The position numbers were made by a program, and so were the translations under genes. Below, piece after piece: positions 8,489 to 17,930 of a stretch of 64,000 nucleotides of DNA (its first letter is position 1; each line of letters begins with the position of its first letter). The notes below the pieces were generated by a model. The model saw only the letters and a list, made by a program, of their open reading frames with translations. It made no database searches and was not told the DNA's origin. This stretch comes from Pseudoalteromonas phenolica (GTDB lineage: Bacteria; Pseudomonadota; Gammaproteobacteria; Enterobacterales; Alteromonadaceae): NCBI RefSeq assembly GCF_001444405.1, contig NZ_CP013187.1, forward strand, positions 1,984,001 to 2,048,000, read 5' to 3'.

Positions 8489-9499
8489 TTATCCCCACTT
8501 TTGCCCAATTACATAACGAACTAGATCTGCAGTTCTATTTGCATAACCCCATTCGTTGTCATACCACAGATACATTTTCACTTGAGTGCCATTCACGACC
8601 ATGGTTGACTGCGCATCAACCACACTGCTTCTTGGATCTGTTTTATAATCAATTGACACAAGTGGACGAGTCTCAAAGCCTAGAATGTCTTTCAAGTCTC
8701 CCTCTGCCGCTTCTTTCATCCATCCATTGATTTCTTCAGCAGTGGTCGCACGGCTTACTTCGAATACACAATCTGTAATTGATGCATTCGCCAGAGGTAC
8801 GCGTACAGCATGACCGTTTAATTTACCTTTCAATTCAGGGAAAATATGTGTAATTGCAGTTGCAGAACCCGTCGTTGTTGGGATCAAACTCATACCACAT
8901 GCCCTTGCTCGACGAAGATCTTTGTGCGGTGCATCAAGGATGGTTTGAGTATTGGTGATATCGTGAATTGTGGTCATCGAACCGTGCACAATACCAATTT
9001 TTTCTTGTAATACTTTAATAGGTGGCGCTAAACAGTTCGTCGTACATGACGCTGCAGTAACAATGTTGTGCTTTTCAACATCAAATAAATCATGGTTGAC
9101 GCCATAAACTACGTTTAATACACCCTCTTCTTTAACTGGCGCAGTCACGACTACCTGTTTTACACCTTGATCAAAATAAGCTTGAAGTTTGGCTTTGGTT
9201 TTCATTTTACCAGAGGCTTCAATCACTAAATCACAGCTTGACCAATCAGACGCTTCAATCGTTTTATTCTGGGTAACTGAAATAGTGTGACCATTGATTT
9301 GCATAGTATCGCCTGAAAAATCCATTTCATGGCGCCAACGACCATGAACCGAGTCAAAATTCATTAGATGCGCAAGTGTTTCAGCGTTGCCTGCCGGATC
9401 ATTGATCTGAATGATCTCAATGCCTGCAGTATCATATAAGGCACGCATAGTTAGGCGACCCATACGGCCAAAGCCATTTATTCCAACTTTTATACTCAT
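8489..9499 (-). CDS. gapdh: ArsJ-associated glyceraldehyde-3-phosphate dehydrogenase
   Basis: 336 aa. NAD-binding Rossmann motif GINGFGRMGR (residues 6-15), catalytic Cys152 in SCTTNC, and His179 in TTIHDITNTQ. With arsenate as co-substrate, such enzymes form 1-arseno-3-phosphoglycerate, which ArsJ (next gene, 5-nt gap) expels. The pairing, and the divergence of the sequence from glycolytic GapA, argue for the arsenic-linked paralogue rather than the central glycolytic enzyme. The start is supported by GGGAG 7 nt upstream. A promoter-like TTGACA and a strong inverted repeat lie upstream. Confidence 0.9.
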   Translation of the reverse strand: MSIKVGINGFGRMGRLTMRALYDTAGIEIIQINDPAGNAETLAHLMNFDSVHGRWRHEMDFSGDTMQINGHTISVTQNKTIEASDWSSCDLVIEASGKMKTKAKLQAYFDQGVKQVVVTAPVKEEGVLNVVYGVNHDLFDVEKHNIVTAASCTTNCLAPPIKVLQEKIGIVHGSMTTIHDITNTQTILDAPHKDLRRARACGMSLIPTTTGSATAITHIFPELKGKLNGHAVRVPLANASITDCVFEVSRATTAEEINGWMKEAAEGDLKDILGFETRPLVSIDYKTDPRSSVVDAQSTMVVNGTQVKMYLWYDNEWGYANRTADLVRYVIGQKWG

Positions 9500-9560
9500 G
9501 TTTACTCCCAGAAATTAAACGAAGACACATCGATTATGGTCAACTTTCTTGAAAATGTGA

Positions 9561-9588
9561 TTTCTAGTTTTAAAGAAAAAACTGTCAA
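9561..9588 (-). promoter_or_regulatory. Putative promoter of the GAPDH-arsJ operon
   Basis: On the minus strand a perfect TTGACA (-35, positions 9583-9588) is followed after 16 bp by TAGAAA (9561-9566). The predicted leader is about 55 nt to the GAPDH start codon. Confidence 0.5.
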
Positions 9589-9594
9589 CTATAA

Positions 9595-9632
9595 AATATA
9601 TGGAAAATCATATATTCGATTTTCCATATATT
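9595..9632. promoter_or_regulatory. 15-bp-arm inverted repeat upstream of GAPDH-arsJ promoter
   Basis: AATATATGGAAAATC (9595-9609) and GATTTTCCATATATT (9618-9632) are perfect inverted copies with an 8-nt spacer, immediately upstream of the putative -35. No U-tract follows. An operator or activator site for the arsenic operon is plausible; it could also be a 3' hairpin of the preceding dehydratase gene. Confidence 0.5.
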
Positions 9633-9667
9633 CAAGTTTATTTTTCGTTCTGGGTGATTAGAGCGGG

Positions 9668-10693
9668 TTATTTTAGGAAAAAACCATGTTTGAATGGATC
9701 TGAGTCTTCTAAAACGAAGTTAGAAAATGCTGTGATATATGCAGTGCCAAATACTCGTGGTATTACGGCGTTGTAACCATGAAATTGTGATTCTTTTTGA
9801 ATTGTTACATCAAAACTACTCTCTACGATACTTTCAATGGTAATTTTGTCACCAACGTTTATTTGCTTTCTAGCATGAAGTATTGCGGCTCTTGCGCTAA
9901 CCCCCGTGCCAGTTGGACTCCTATCTAATTCACCATCAGCAAAAATACACACGTGTTTACTATGGCTTTCTTTGTCTTTAATTTGAGATGACGAATAAAA
10001 AATCACACCATATAGAAAACTCAAACTTTCATCTTCTGGGTGTGAAAGCGCTAAAGAGTCGTTTACTAAACTTTTGATTTCTTCACCAAGCTCAGATAAT
10101 TTAGCTGCATTTGATTTTGACAAAGAGATATCAAGCTTGTCTGCATCTACGTACGCATAATAGGCACCACCAAAAGCAATATCAGTTGTAAAAGACCCAA
10201 GAGCAGGATGATAAATTTGCTGATCGAGTTTCACTACAAAACTGGCGACATTATCAAAAAACGCCTGCCCATTTTTATAATATGCAGTTACCTGCCCTGC
10301 TGGTGAGTCAATTTTTAGGTCGTCTTTTTCTTTAAAATGGCCTGCTTTTTCAGCCAATGTAGACAGTGCAATGATCGCATGACCGCACATAGTGCTATAC
10401 CCTTCATTGTGTAGGAATAACACACCAAAATCACTATCAGCTCTTTCACTCTCTGTGATTAAAGCGCCGTACATATCCGAGTGGCCTCTTGGTTCACCCA
10501 TAATTGCAGTACGAAGATTGTCTTGCTGTTCAAGACATTCAAGCCGTTTATCGACGATACGCTTACCCTTAAGGGGCGCAAAACCACTTTTAATTACTCT
10601 AAGCGGCTCACCACCTGTATGCATATCAATGCACTTTATTTGTGTCCCAGACTGAATGTTTAGTGTTTCTAATTGTTTTATAAAATCTGACAT
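9668..10693 (-). CDS. Trans-3-hydroxy-L-proline dehydratase (proline racemase family)
   Basis: 341 aa. Proline-racemase fold with CIDMHTGGEPLRV (21-33) and two active-site positions: Cys103 in MCGHAII and Thr261 in DRSPTGTG. The Cys/Thr pair, instead of Cys/Cys, is the known signature of trans-3-hydroxy-L-proline dehydratase, which makes pyrroline-2-carboxylate; racemase or epimerase activity needs the second Cys. The product could be reduced to L-proline by the enzyme encoded at 24576-25508. It follows the TonB receptor gene on the same strand after a terminator-like hairpin. The start has AAGGAAG upstream. Confidence 0.85.
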   Translation of the reverse strand: MSDFIKQLETLNIQSGTQIKCIDMHTGGEPLRVIKSGFAPLKGKRIVDKRLECLEQQDNLRTAIMGEPRGHSDMYGALITESERADSDFGVLFLHNEGYSTMCGHAIIALSTLAEKAGHFKEKDDLKIDSPAGQVTAYYKNGQAFFDNVASFVVKLDQQIYHPALGSFTTDIAFGGAYYAYVDADKLDISLSKSNAAKLSELGEEIKSLVNDSLALSHPEDESLSFLYGVIFYSSSQIKDKESHSKHVCIFADGELDRSPTGTGVSARAAILHARKQINVGDKITIESIVESSFDVTIQKESQFHGYNAVIPRVFGTAYITAFSNFVLEDSDPFKHGFFLK

Positions 10694-10710
10694 GAAACTT
10701 CCTTAGATCG

Positions 10711-10735
10711 AAAAATGCCAAGCAAGCTTGGCATT
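10711..10735 (-). terminator. Terminator between TonB receptor and dehydratase genes
   Basis: AATGCCAAGC (10714-10723) pairs with GCTTGGCATT (10726-10735); on the minus strand the stem runs into TTTTT. It lies between two same-strand genes and may reduce read-through into the dehydratase. Confidence 0.7.
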
Positions 10736-10791
10736 GGGTGAATGCTGAGCTTAGGTACTTCACTCAGCGCGCACGGGTATTTTCAGGGAGA

Positions 10792-13779
10792 TTAGAAAAC
10801 CATACGTGCAGTCAGGGAAACATAGCGAGCCGCTTGACGACCAGTTACCATGCCGTAGTCTGGGTTTAACTCAATACCATCATCACCATAACGAGTACGT
10901 TCTTCGTTGATATTTAATGCACTATCAGCATTTAGTAAGTTATAAACGGTTGCTTTCAAAGATACTTCATTACCCATTAGCTCTGTGAAATATGACATTG
11001 AAAGGTCAACATTCGTTACCCATGGTAGTGTGCCTGCGCTACCTCGAGGTGCTGGGTTACCATTTTCGTCGTAGTGTGAGGCATGATCATAATATCGACT
11101 GATACATGCATCCCATGGGTTACCTTCTGCACAGCTATCTACATTTTTAGGGTGTACAGAGAAGTAGCTTTGTGGACGACCTGAAGTAGTACGAGCAACT
11201 AAACCAGCAATTAAATTATCCGTAATATTGTACGAACCAGAAAACTTGAATGCATGACGGTGGTCATTTGGCAAGTTACCGTAGCCATGGTCCATTAGGT
11301 CAGCATAGTCGTATGACGTCGTCCAACCTGGATCAGCCTGGTTATTATCCGTTTTAACTAAGCCTTCAGTGTTACCGTAGTTTTTAGACCAAGTGTAAGA
11401 TGCGTTAATTCTAAAATCATCCGTTACGTTGCCATCTAAAGTAAACTCAACCGCTGTGTATTTTCTAACTGCTGCAGGTAAAGCCAATTCTTCTGGTGAT
11501 AGGTTAATAACATCAACGGTACCATCACCATCAAAATCATATGACATTTCAATCGCTTCACCAGGGTTGTTCAACACATAATATGAGCCTTGACCCACAT
11601 TATCTGTGATGCCCATTTCAGCTAATTTCTTAGCAAGTACAGGACCTACATCCGTGTCTTCTACACTGCGACCTAGGTCACGGTGAACAACACGCACACC
11701 CGCTGACATAGTGTCAAAGATTTCCTGCTGATAACCAATGGTGATTTCATCAGAATACATAGGTTTCAAGCTTGATGAAGCAATAAGGCCTGGCTCAGTA
11801 ATACCGCGTTGACGCCAGCGACGATCACGTAACATGTCGCCACGACTTGGTGAACCATCAGCTAACAGTACTGGCGTACCATCTGCATTTACGTCACCCA
11901 TTTCATGGTACTCGAACCATTCAACAGACGCAGAGCCTTGCGTGATATTCATGTTTGCAGAAACAGGTTGATAATAACGGCCAAAAGTTGCGAACACTTT
12001 AGCAGTACCATCACCATGTAAGTCATATATTGCTTGAAGACGAGGCGAGATTTGATCTTTCATATCAACGTAAGCACGGCCGTCTGTTACCGTGTTTTCA
12101 AACTCACTATAACGTAGACCTAAATTAAGCACTAAGTTGTCAGTTGCTTGCCAAGTATCATTAATATAAAACGCAATTGAAGTTGAATCAGAATCTACGT
12201 CACGTGTTCTTACACGTCTTTCGATGAAAGACTCACCTTCTGCCGCACCAGAGATATCATCAACACCTGCGTTTTTGATTTCCCACCATCCCATACCATC
12301 GCCGATACCATTTTGACCTGAGCTGAACTTTACTTTTACTTTGTTATAGTCGATACCAAACTGTAAGGCGTGCTCATCTAAATCTAAAGTGAAATCAACA
12401 CGGGCTTGCTCACGTACATATTTTTCTTCAGATACTGTTGATGTTGTGTGTTGACTTAATGTAGTCCAACCATTTCGAGAGTCCCAAACACCAGGGTCCG
12501 TCGATGCAACTACATTTTCAACATTCTCAGTAACTTGACCGACAACAGCAGTAACCGACATTGTATCTGTTAAGTAGCCGTTATAGTTTACACTGAATAC
12601 TTTACCGCCATCTTCACCTGGTGCTGCAACCCCTTTTTGATCGCCAATGACATTCGTTTGCCAATCATAGACAAAGTTAGTTGTATCCCAAGTACGCTTA
12701 TTATTCATTGCTGAAAAACCAAATGAATGATCTTCATTAATGAACCAGTCTAACTTAGTAAACCAACGGTCTTCTTCTGTTGATGTTGAGCTGAAGGTTG
12801 TTTGACCTGCGCCCTCACTATCAGAACGACGTGGTGAAAATAACGCATAAGCAAAAAGTTTATCTTCAACTAGAGCGCCTGAGGCCCATACTTGGAACTC
12901 TTTAAAGTCATATTTATCACGCTGGTTATTTGTAGATATAGTGCCGTTGCTTTGGTAAATGGAATCATGATGTGATTCGAGATTTGATGGATCCCATCGC
13001 ACTTCTGCACCAAAGTCAAAATCATTGTCACCTGATTTTGATACAGCGTTTACGATACCACCCATCGCACCACCAAACTCAGGACTTACACCGCCCGTTT
13101 TAATTTGAGTTTGAGAAATCGCTTCCCAAGGTAAGCGAATTGAGCCTAGGCCTGTTTTGATTGAAGCAACATTTAAACCATTGAAGTAGTATCCATTTTC
13201 AGCTGATGACGCACCGCCAAAGCTTGATGCACCATTAAAACTACTACCACCTGGCGCAGAAGTGCCAGGCGCAAGTAATGCAATGCTTTCGAAACCCGTA
13301 TTTACAGGCATCATATTTAATTCTTCATCACTGAATGTCACACCTGATGTCGAGTTACTTAAATCTACTCGACGGATTGAAGCACCAGTTACAGCAATAC
13401 GTTCAATATTTTGTCCAGCTTGTGACATTTGTGCATCAATGATCATAGACTGACCAATGGTAACGTTTACATTTTCTTGTAGTACACTTTGGTACCCATC
13501 TTTTACGATTGTTACGTCGTACGTACCGACAGGGACATTACGTAACAAGTATTCACCTTCGGTATTGGTTGTCACCGTATATTTCAAACCTTTAGTTTTG
13601 TGTTTGAAAGTCAATGTTGCACCAATAATATCAGAGCCTGAAATGGCTTCGATATGACCCTTAACAATGCTGCTACCATCTACCGCTAATGCTGGTGCAT
13701 GCCAGCTTAATGCTGCTGCGATCGCCGAAGCCGCAAGGCTTTTTCTTAGATAGTTACCTTTATTATTATTGTACTTCAT
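10792..13779 (-). CDS. TonB-dependent receptor with N-terminal carboxypeptidase-regulatory-like domain (Oar-type)
   Basis: 995 aa from ATG 13779, chosen because AGGA lies 6 nt upstream and the signal peptide then sits normally (cleavage about ALA|VDG, residue 32-33); the open frame extends 17 codons further upstream. Residues about 38-118 form a carboxypeptidase-regulatory-like beta-sandwich (EGEYLLRNVPVGTYDVTIVKDGY). A TonB-box-like IERIAVTG (126-132) precedes the plug and a long beta-barrel ending in RMVF. Such receptors import large nutrients such as peptides or oligosaccharides. The ATTGTATACAAT operator overlapping its promoter, and the adjacent hydroxyproline dehydratase, suggest uptake of hydroxyproline-rich peptides; the substrate is inferred. 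Confidence 0.85.
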   Translation of the reverse strand: MKYNNNKGNYLRKSLAASAIAAALSWHAPALAVDGSSIVKGHIEAISGSDIIGATLTFKHKTKGLKYTVTTNTEGEYLLRNVPVGTYDVTIVKDGYQSVLQENVNVTIGQSMIIDAQMSQAGQNIERIAVTGASIRRVDLSNSTSGVTFSDEELNMMPVNTGFESIALLAPGTSAPGGSSFNGASSFGGASSAENGYYFNGLNVASIKTGLGSIRLPWEAISQTQIKTGGVSPEFGGAMGGIVNAVSKSGDNDFDFGAEVRWDPSNLESHHDSIYQSNGTISTNNQRDKYDFKEFQVWASGALVEDKLFAYALFSPRRSDSEGAGQTTFSSTSTEEDRWFTKLDWFINEDHSFGFSAMNNKRTWDTTNFVYDWQTNVIGDQKGVAAPGEDGGKVFSVNYNGYLTDTMSVTAVVGQVTENVENVVASTDPGVWDSRNGWTTLSQHTTSTVSEEKYVREQARVDFTLDLDEHALQFGIDYNKVKVKFSSGQNGIGDGMGWWEIKNAGVDDISGAAEGESFIERRVRTRDVDSDSTSIAFYINDTWQATDNLVLNLGLRYSEFENTVTDGRAYVDMKDQISPRLQAIYDLHGDGTAKVFATFGRYYQPVSANMNITQGSASVEWFEYHEMGDVNADGTPVLLADGSPSRGDMLRDRRWRQRGITEPGLIASSSLKPMYSDEITIGYQQEIFDTMSAGVRVVHRDLGRSVEDTDVGPVLAKKLAEMGITDNVGQGSYYVLNNPGEAIEMSYDFDGDGTVDVINLSPEELALPAAVRKYTAVEFTLDGNVTDDFRINASYTWSKNYGNTEGLVKTDNNQADPGWTTSYDYADLMDHGYGNLPNDHRHAFKFSGSYNITDNLIAGLVARTTSGRPQSYFSVHPKNVDSCAEGNPWDACISRYYDHASHYDENGNPAPRGSAGTLPWVTNVDLSMSYFTELMGNEVSLKATVYNLLNADSALNINEERTRYGDDGIELNPDYGMVTGRQAARYVSLTARMVF

Positions 13780-13844
13780 GAGTTGTCCTACTCCTGTGAG
13801 TTTTGCGTTTTTCATAATGACGCGTAACACAATACATACAATTT

Positions 13845-13860
13845 ATATTGTATACAATAT
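13845..13860. promoter_or_regulatory. Operator copy 1: ATTGTATACAAT palindrome at TonB receptor promoter
   Basis: A 16-bp perfect palindrome whose core, ATTGTATACAAT (13847-13858), recurs at 26646 and 34638. It lies just downstream of the predicted -10, 66 nt before the start codon, a repressor-like position. Confidence 0.7.
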
Positions 13861-13865
13861 TTTAT

Positions 13866-13893
13866 TTTATATTTTATTAACTGGAATATGTAA
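13866..13893 (-). promoter_or_regulatory. Putative promoter of TonB receptor gene
   Basis: On the minus strand, TTACAT (13888-13893), a 16-bp spacer and TATAAA (13866-13871). The palindromic operator 13845-13860 would cover the transcription start. Confidence 0.45.
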
Positions 13894-13986
13894 CAAAATA
13901 TACATTTGCTTATAAATAAAGGCTTAACAGGTACAAAAAAAGTATCGGCAAAATAAAAATAGAGTAAAAACGTGAAGTGGCTATTA

Positions 13987-14015
13987 ACAAAAAGCCCCGC
14001 ACTAGGCGGGGCTTT
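13987..14015 (-). terminator. Intrinsic terminator of the BCKDH operon
   Basis: GCCCCGC (13994-14000) and GCGGGGC (14006-14012), flanked by AAA/TTT, form a GC-rich stem with loop ACTAG. The minus-strand transcript then reads TTTTTGTT. Confidence 0.9.
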
Positions 14016-14037
14016 ACAAATATATTTTGATAATAAC

Positions 14038-15597
14038 TTAACGCATCGCCATCATCATTTTCGCAGGGTTTTCTAGGTAAGCTTTCCAAAGGTTATTGAA
14101 TCGAGCAATCGTGCCACCATCAATCACTCTATGATCGCCTGACCAACTCACTTGCATAATTGCACGAGATACAACGTTACCATGAGAATCAAAACGTGGT
14201 AGGTGTTGTAGTTTTCCGAGTGCAACAATTGCTACTTCCGGCTTATTGATAATTGGCGTTGCAGTCGTACCGCCAATTGCACCAATGTTTGAAATTGAAA
14301 TTGTACCGCCTTTCAAATCATCAGGTGAGACGCGCCCTTCTCGAGCTGCTTCAGTTAATCGTGTCACATCCTGAGCAACATCGACAATAGATTTACTTTG
14401 ACAGCCTTTAATATTTGGCACCAATAAACCAAGTTTTGAATCTACGGCCATACCGATATTGTGATCATCAAAATAGGTGATTTCAGTACAGTCGTCGTTT
14501 ACTTGTGAGTTAACAATTGGGAACTCTTTAATCGCAAGTGAAAGTGCTTTGATAAAGAATGGCATCATTGTCAACTTAATACCTTCTTTCGCATACTGCT
14601 CTTTGAGCTCTTTGCGGAGTGCAATAAGGTCCGTTAAGTCTATTTCATCGCTAAATGTAAAGTGTGGAATGGTCGAAACAGACGCTACCATTTGCTTTGC
14701 CATTGCTGCTTTCATGCCACGAATAGGCTCTACACGTGTGCCTCCTGAAGTAACAGCTTGAGCAACCTCAGAAACTGGTGCAGTGTTTGTTGCAGCTGGT
14801 TTAGCTTCAACAACAGCTTGTTGATTAGCTTCACCACTAACAAAGCGAGCAATATCTTCTTTATACACTCGACCATTTTTACCAGAGCCAGGTACCAAGT
14901 TAATGTCGATATCTTGCTCACGTGCTAAACGACGAACAGCTGGAGACGCGATTGCTTTTCCATTTTTTGGTAATTGAGCTTTCACTGCTGTATTTTGTGT
15001 GTCAGCTTTTGCAGCTGGTTTACTTTCTGAGACAGAAGAATTTTGAACATTGCCATTACCACCAGCTAGACGCATTTGGAATAACGGACTATGCACCTGC
15101 GCAATTTCACCTTTCTTATAATAAAGCTTTTCTACCACACCATCGTATTTAGCTGGGATCTGTACCAAGGCTTTGTCAGTCATTACGTCACACACAGCTT
15201 GGTCTTCAACTATGGTGTCACCTTCGCTGACTAACCACTCAACGATTTCACATTCAACAATACCTTCACCAATGTCTGGCAGAATAAAGTCTTCTAAATG
15301 CGAACCTGAAGTATCTGGTGATGCTTGAGTGTCATTCGCTACTTCGACAGGTGCAGCACCTGCTACATCCATTGCAAAAAGTGGCTCATGCACTTTAGCA
15401 ATTTCGCCTTTTTCATAGTGTAACTGTGTAATCACACCATCATGCACGGCAGGAATTTGTACCAAGGCTTTGTCGGTCATAACATCACAAATAGGTTGAT
15501 CTTCTTTTACTTCATCACCTACTGAAACTAACCATTCAACAATTTCGCACTCTACAATGCCTTCGCCAATATCTGGTAAGATAAATTCTTTTGACAT
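14038..15597 (-). CDS. bkdB: Branched-chain 2-oxoacid dehydrogenase E2 (dihydrolipoyl acyltransferase)
   Basis: 519 aa. Two tandem lipoyl domains carry their lysines in MTDKALVQIPA at K43 and K142. A peripheral-subunit-binding domain lies about 214-255 (GKAIASPAVRRLAREQDIDI), and the acyltransferase domain ends with His489 in GDHRVIDGG. It transfers acyl groups from decarboxylated valine, leucine and isoleucine keto acids to CoA. It is last in the E1alpha-E1beta-E2 operon. No E3 (lipoamide dehydrogenase) gene is present here; E3 must come from elsewhere. The duplicated lipoyl domain is common in Alteromonadales E2 proteins. Confidence 0.93.
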   Translation of the reverse strand: MSKEFILPDIGEGIVECEIVEWLVSVGDEVKEDQPICDVMTDKALVQIPAVHDGVITQLHYEKGEIAKVHEPLFAMDVAGAAPVEVANDTQASPDTSGSHLEDFILPDIGEGIVECEIVEWLVSEGDTIVEDQAVCDVMTDKALVQIPAKYDGVVEKLYYKKGEIAQVHSPLFQMRLAGGNGNVQNSSVSESKPAAKADTQNTAVKAQLPKNGKAIASPAVRRLAREQDIDINLVPGSGKNGRVYKEDIARFVSGEANQQAVVEAKPAATNTAPVSEVAQAVTSGGTRVEPIRGMKAAMAKQMVASVSTIPHFTFSDEIDLTDLIALRKELKEQYAKEGIKLTMMPFFIKALSLAIKEFPIVNSQVNDDCTEITYFDDHNIGMAVDSKLGLLVPNIKGCQSKSIVDVAQDVTRLTEAAREGRVSPDDLKGGTISISNIGAIGGTTATPIINKPEVAIVALGKLQHLPRFDSHGNVVSRAIMQVSWSGDHRVIDGGTIARFNNLWKAYLENPAKMMMAMR

Positions 15598-15606
15598 GTC
15601 TAATCC

Positions 15607-16584
15607 TTAAAACTCAACCGATTTTTTAATCGCAGAGAACACTTTAAGTGCATCTGGTACATATTCTTTTTCAAGTGCAAGTGGGTAAGGTGTATCTAAG
15701 CCACACACTCGTAAAATCGGCGATTCTAAATGTAAGAAACATTCTTGTTGGATAGTTGCAGCAACCTCAGCACCAAAACCATTAGTGATCGGTGCTTCAT
15801 GACTAATGATCAATCGGCCTGTTTTGGTCACAGATTTAGCAATAGTTTCAACATCCCATGGCAGAATACTGCGTAAGTCAATAATCTCACAGCTAATACC
15901 CGCTTCCTCTGCTTTTTCAGCAGCTTGCTCGATGATTTCCATCTGCGCACCCCAAGCAAGTAATGTCACATCTGAGCCTTCTTTAACGACTTCAGCTTTA
16001 CCCAGTTCGATTTCATAATCTTCTTCAGGTACTTCACCAACTGAAGCACGATATAAACGCTTAGGCTCAAAGAAAATAACCGGGTTATCGTCTTTAATAC
16101 ATGCACGTAATAAACCTTTAGCTTGGTAAGGGTTACGAGGAACAACTAGTTTCAAACCTGGTGTATGCGCAAAGTAAGCTTCTGGAGATTGTGAATGGTA
16201 TAAACCACCCGCAATACCACCACCGTAAGGGGTACGAATTGTTAGATTACCAACATTGAATTCATTACCACTGCGGTAACGGAATTTTGCAGATTCGTTC
16301 ACGATCTGATCGAATGCCGGGAAGATATAATCAGCGAACTGAATTTCAGCCAGTGCCGGTGCGCCAAAAGCAGCTAAACCGTTTGCGAAACCAAGAATAC
16401 CTTGCTCTGTCAGAGGTGTATTGAATACACGGTGCTTACCGTATTTTTCTTGTAAGCCTGATGTCGCACGGAACACACCGCCGAAGTAACCCACATCTTC
16501 ACCGAAGATACACGCTTGCGGATGCTCTGCCATAGTAATGTCTAGCGCCGAGTTAATGGCGTGTAGCATGTTCATTTTAGCCAT
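15607..16584 (-). CDS. bkdA2: Branched-chain 2-oxoacid dehydrogenase E1 beta subunit
   Basis: 325 aa, the usual size of E1 beta. Typical stretches are MLHAINSALDITMAEHPQACIFGEDVGYFGGVFRAT, EIQFADYIFPAFDQIVNESAKFRYRSGN and PYGGGIAGGLYHSQSPEAYFAHTPGLKLVVP; a C-terminal transketolase domain follows (VGEVPEEDY onward). With E1 alpha it forms the thiamine-diphosphate decarboxylase of BCKDH. Its start overlaps the last base of the E1 alpha gene and its stop is 9 nt before bkdB, showing tight operon coupling. Confidence 0.93.
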   Translation of the reverse strand: MAKMNMLHAINSALDITMAEHPQACIFGEDVGYFGGVFRATSGLQEKYGKHRVFNTPLTEQGILGFANGLAAFGAPALAEIQFADYIFPAFDQIVNESAKFRYRSGNEFNVGNLTIRTPYGGGIAGGLYHSQSPEAYFAHTPGLKLVVPRNPYQAKGLLRACIKDDNPVIFFEPKRLYRASVGEVPEEDYEIELGKAEVVKEGSDVTLLAWGAQMEIIEQAAEKAEEAGISCEIIDLRSILPWDVETIAKSVTKTGRLIISHEAPITNGFGAEVAATIQQECFLHLESPILRVCGLDTPYPLALEKEYVPDALKVFSAIKKSVEF

Positions 16585-17801
16585 TATTTGATTCTCCCTG
16601 CAGTCACTGGGTACGCTTCTGGATGTTGCTTGATATGTTCTTTTAATTCTTCGTATTGCTTTTGAAGCGCTGGAATTGGCGTGTCGTATACATCAGAAAC
16701 AAGCTCTTCTAATGCTGGTTTTTGTACTTTCTCAGCAACCTTTAATGCAGCAAGAATTTCTTCACGGATCTTATCTTTTGCCGCTTCGTCTTCTGCTTCA
16801 TTTAACCACCCCTGCTTTAATAGCCAGTTTTTGAATCGCTCAATTGGGCAAGCTGCTCTGAATTCAGCTTCTTCATCTTTACTACGGTAGCCAGATGGAT
16901 CATCTGATGTTGAGTGAGCACCTAAACGATAAGCAATCGATTCAACTAATACAGGCTCGCCCTGCTCTGCTGCGATTTTACGTGCAGCTTGTGTTGCGGC
17001 ATAAACAGCCAGTGTATCAGTACCATCAACACGGATCGTTTTGATACCATAGCCAACACCACGTGCTGCAATACCATCGCCTTTAAATTGCTCATCTGCT
17101 GGCGTTGAAATCGCATAACCATTATTACGCGCGAAGAAAACAACCGGTGCTTTGTGCACGGCAGCCATGTTTAAACCGGCATGGAAGTCACCTTCAGATG
17201 CAGCACCTTCACCGAAATAACAAATTGTCACATTATCGATTTCTGAAGCTAATTCGCCTGTTGCAGCATCAATATGATTCAATTTTTGACCATATGCATA
17301 GCCAGTAGCTTGCGGGATTTGCGTACCAAGCGGTGAAGAAATCGTCATATAATTAAGTTCGTTAGAGCCATAGTGGATTGGCATCTGACGGCCTTTTCCT
17401 AAATCAAGTTCATTTGAGAACATTTGATTCATAAAGTTATCTAGGCTAAAACCACGATAAGCAAGTGCTGCTTGCTCGCGGTATTGGGCCATGATCATGT
17501 CATCATGTTTAAGCGCTGCTGCACTTGCAGTCACAGCGGCTTCTTCACCAAGACATTGCATGTAAAAACTAACACGACCTTGACGTTGCGCAGCCTGCAT
17601 ACGTTCATCTAGTAAACGAATGAAGCGCATAGTGCTATATATTTTTAATGCTGTTTCTTTGTCTAGCTCTGGTGCGGTTGCACCATCAAGGATCTCACCA
17701 TTGTCACCGAGAATTTTTAAGGTTGGGATATTCAGTGCATGGCCATCAATAAATTCCAGCGCGTGGCTGATATTTAGAGATATGTTATTCGGGTTAATCA
17801 T
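16584..17801 (-). CDS. bkdA1: Branched-chain 2-oxoacid dehydrogenase E1 alpha subunit
   Basis: 405 aa. The thiamine-diphosphate motif runs about 197-226 (GEGAASEGDFHAGLNMAAVHKAPVVFFARNN). Also recognisable are MRFIRLLDERMQAAQRQGRVSFYMQCLGEEA and the phosphorylation-loop-like YRLGAHSTSDDPSGYRSKDE typical of E1 alpha. It decarboxylates branched-chain keto acids. First gene of the operon; the 247-bp upstream region contains a 24-bp LiuR-type palindrome and two further palindromes, so induction by branched-chain catabolism is likely. Confidence 0.93.
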   Translation of the reverse strand: MINPNNISLNISHALEFIDGHALNIPTLKILGDNGEILDGATAPELDKETALKIYSTMRFIRLLDERMQAAQRQGRVSFYMQCLGEEAAVTASAAALKHDDMIMAQYREQAALAYRGFSLDNFMNQMFSNELDLGKGRQMPIHYGSNELNYMTISSPLGTQIPQATGYAYGQKLNHIDAATGELASEIDNVTICYFGEGAASEGDFHAGLNMAAVHKAPVVFFARNNGYAISTPADEQFKGDGIAARGVGYGIKTIRVDGTDTLAVYAATQAARKIAAEQGEPVLVESIAYRLGAHSTSDDPSGYRSKDEEAEFRAACPIERFKNWLLKQGWLNEAEDEAAKDKIREEILAALKVAEKVQKPALEELVSDVYDTPIPALQKQYEELKEHIKQHPEAYPVTAGRIK

Positions 17802-17829
17802 AACCTACCTTCTCTTGTTGTCATTATCC

Positions 17830-17843
17830 ATTTGCATGCAAAT
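17830..17843. promoter_or_regulatory. Palindrome ATTTGCATGCAAAT in bkd leader
   Basis: Perfect 14-bp palindrome 29 nt upstream of the bkdA1 start codon. No matching site was noticed elsewhere in the window; possible secondary operator. Confidence 0.35.
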
Positions 17844-17910
17844 AACTACTGAAAAGTATTTATTCGTTCGCTATGTTGTTTTATGAATAATCTGTGCGAT
17901 TTATGCAATT

Positions 17911-17925
17911 GGTTTAAATTAAACC
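17911..17925. promoter_or_regulatory. Palindrome in bkd promoter region
   Basis: GGTTTAA-A-TTAAACC has 7-bp perfect arms around one base, lying 5 nt from the LiuR-like palindrome. Confidence 0.35.
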
Positions 17926-17930
17926 TATCG

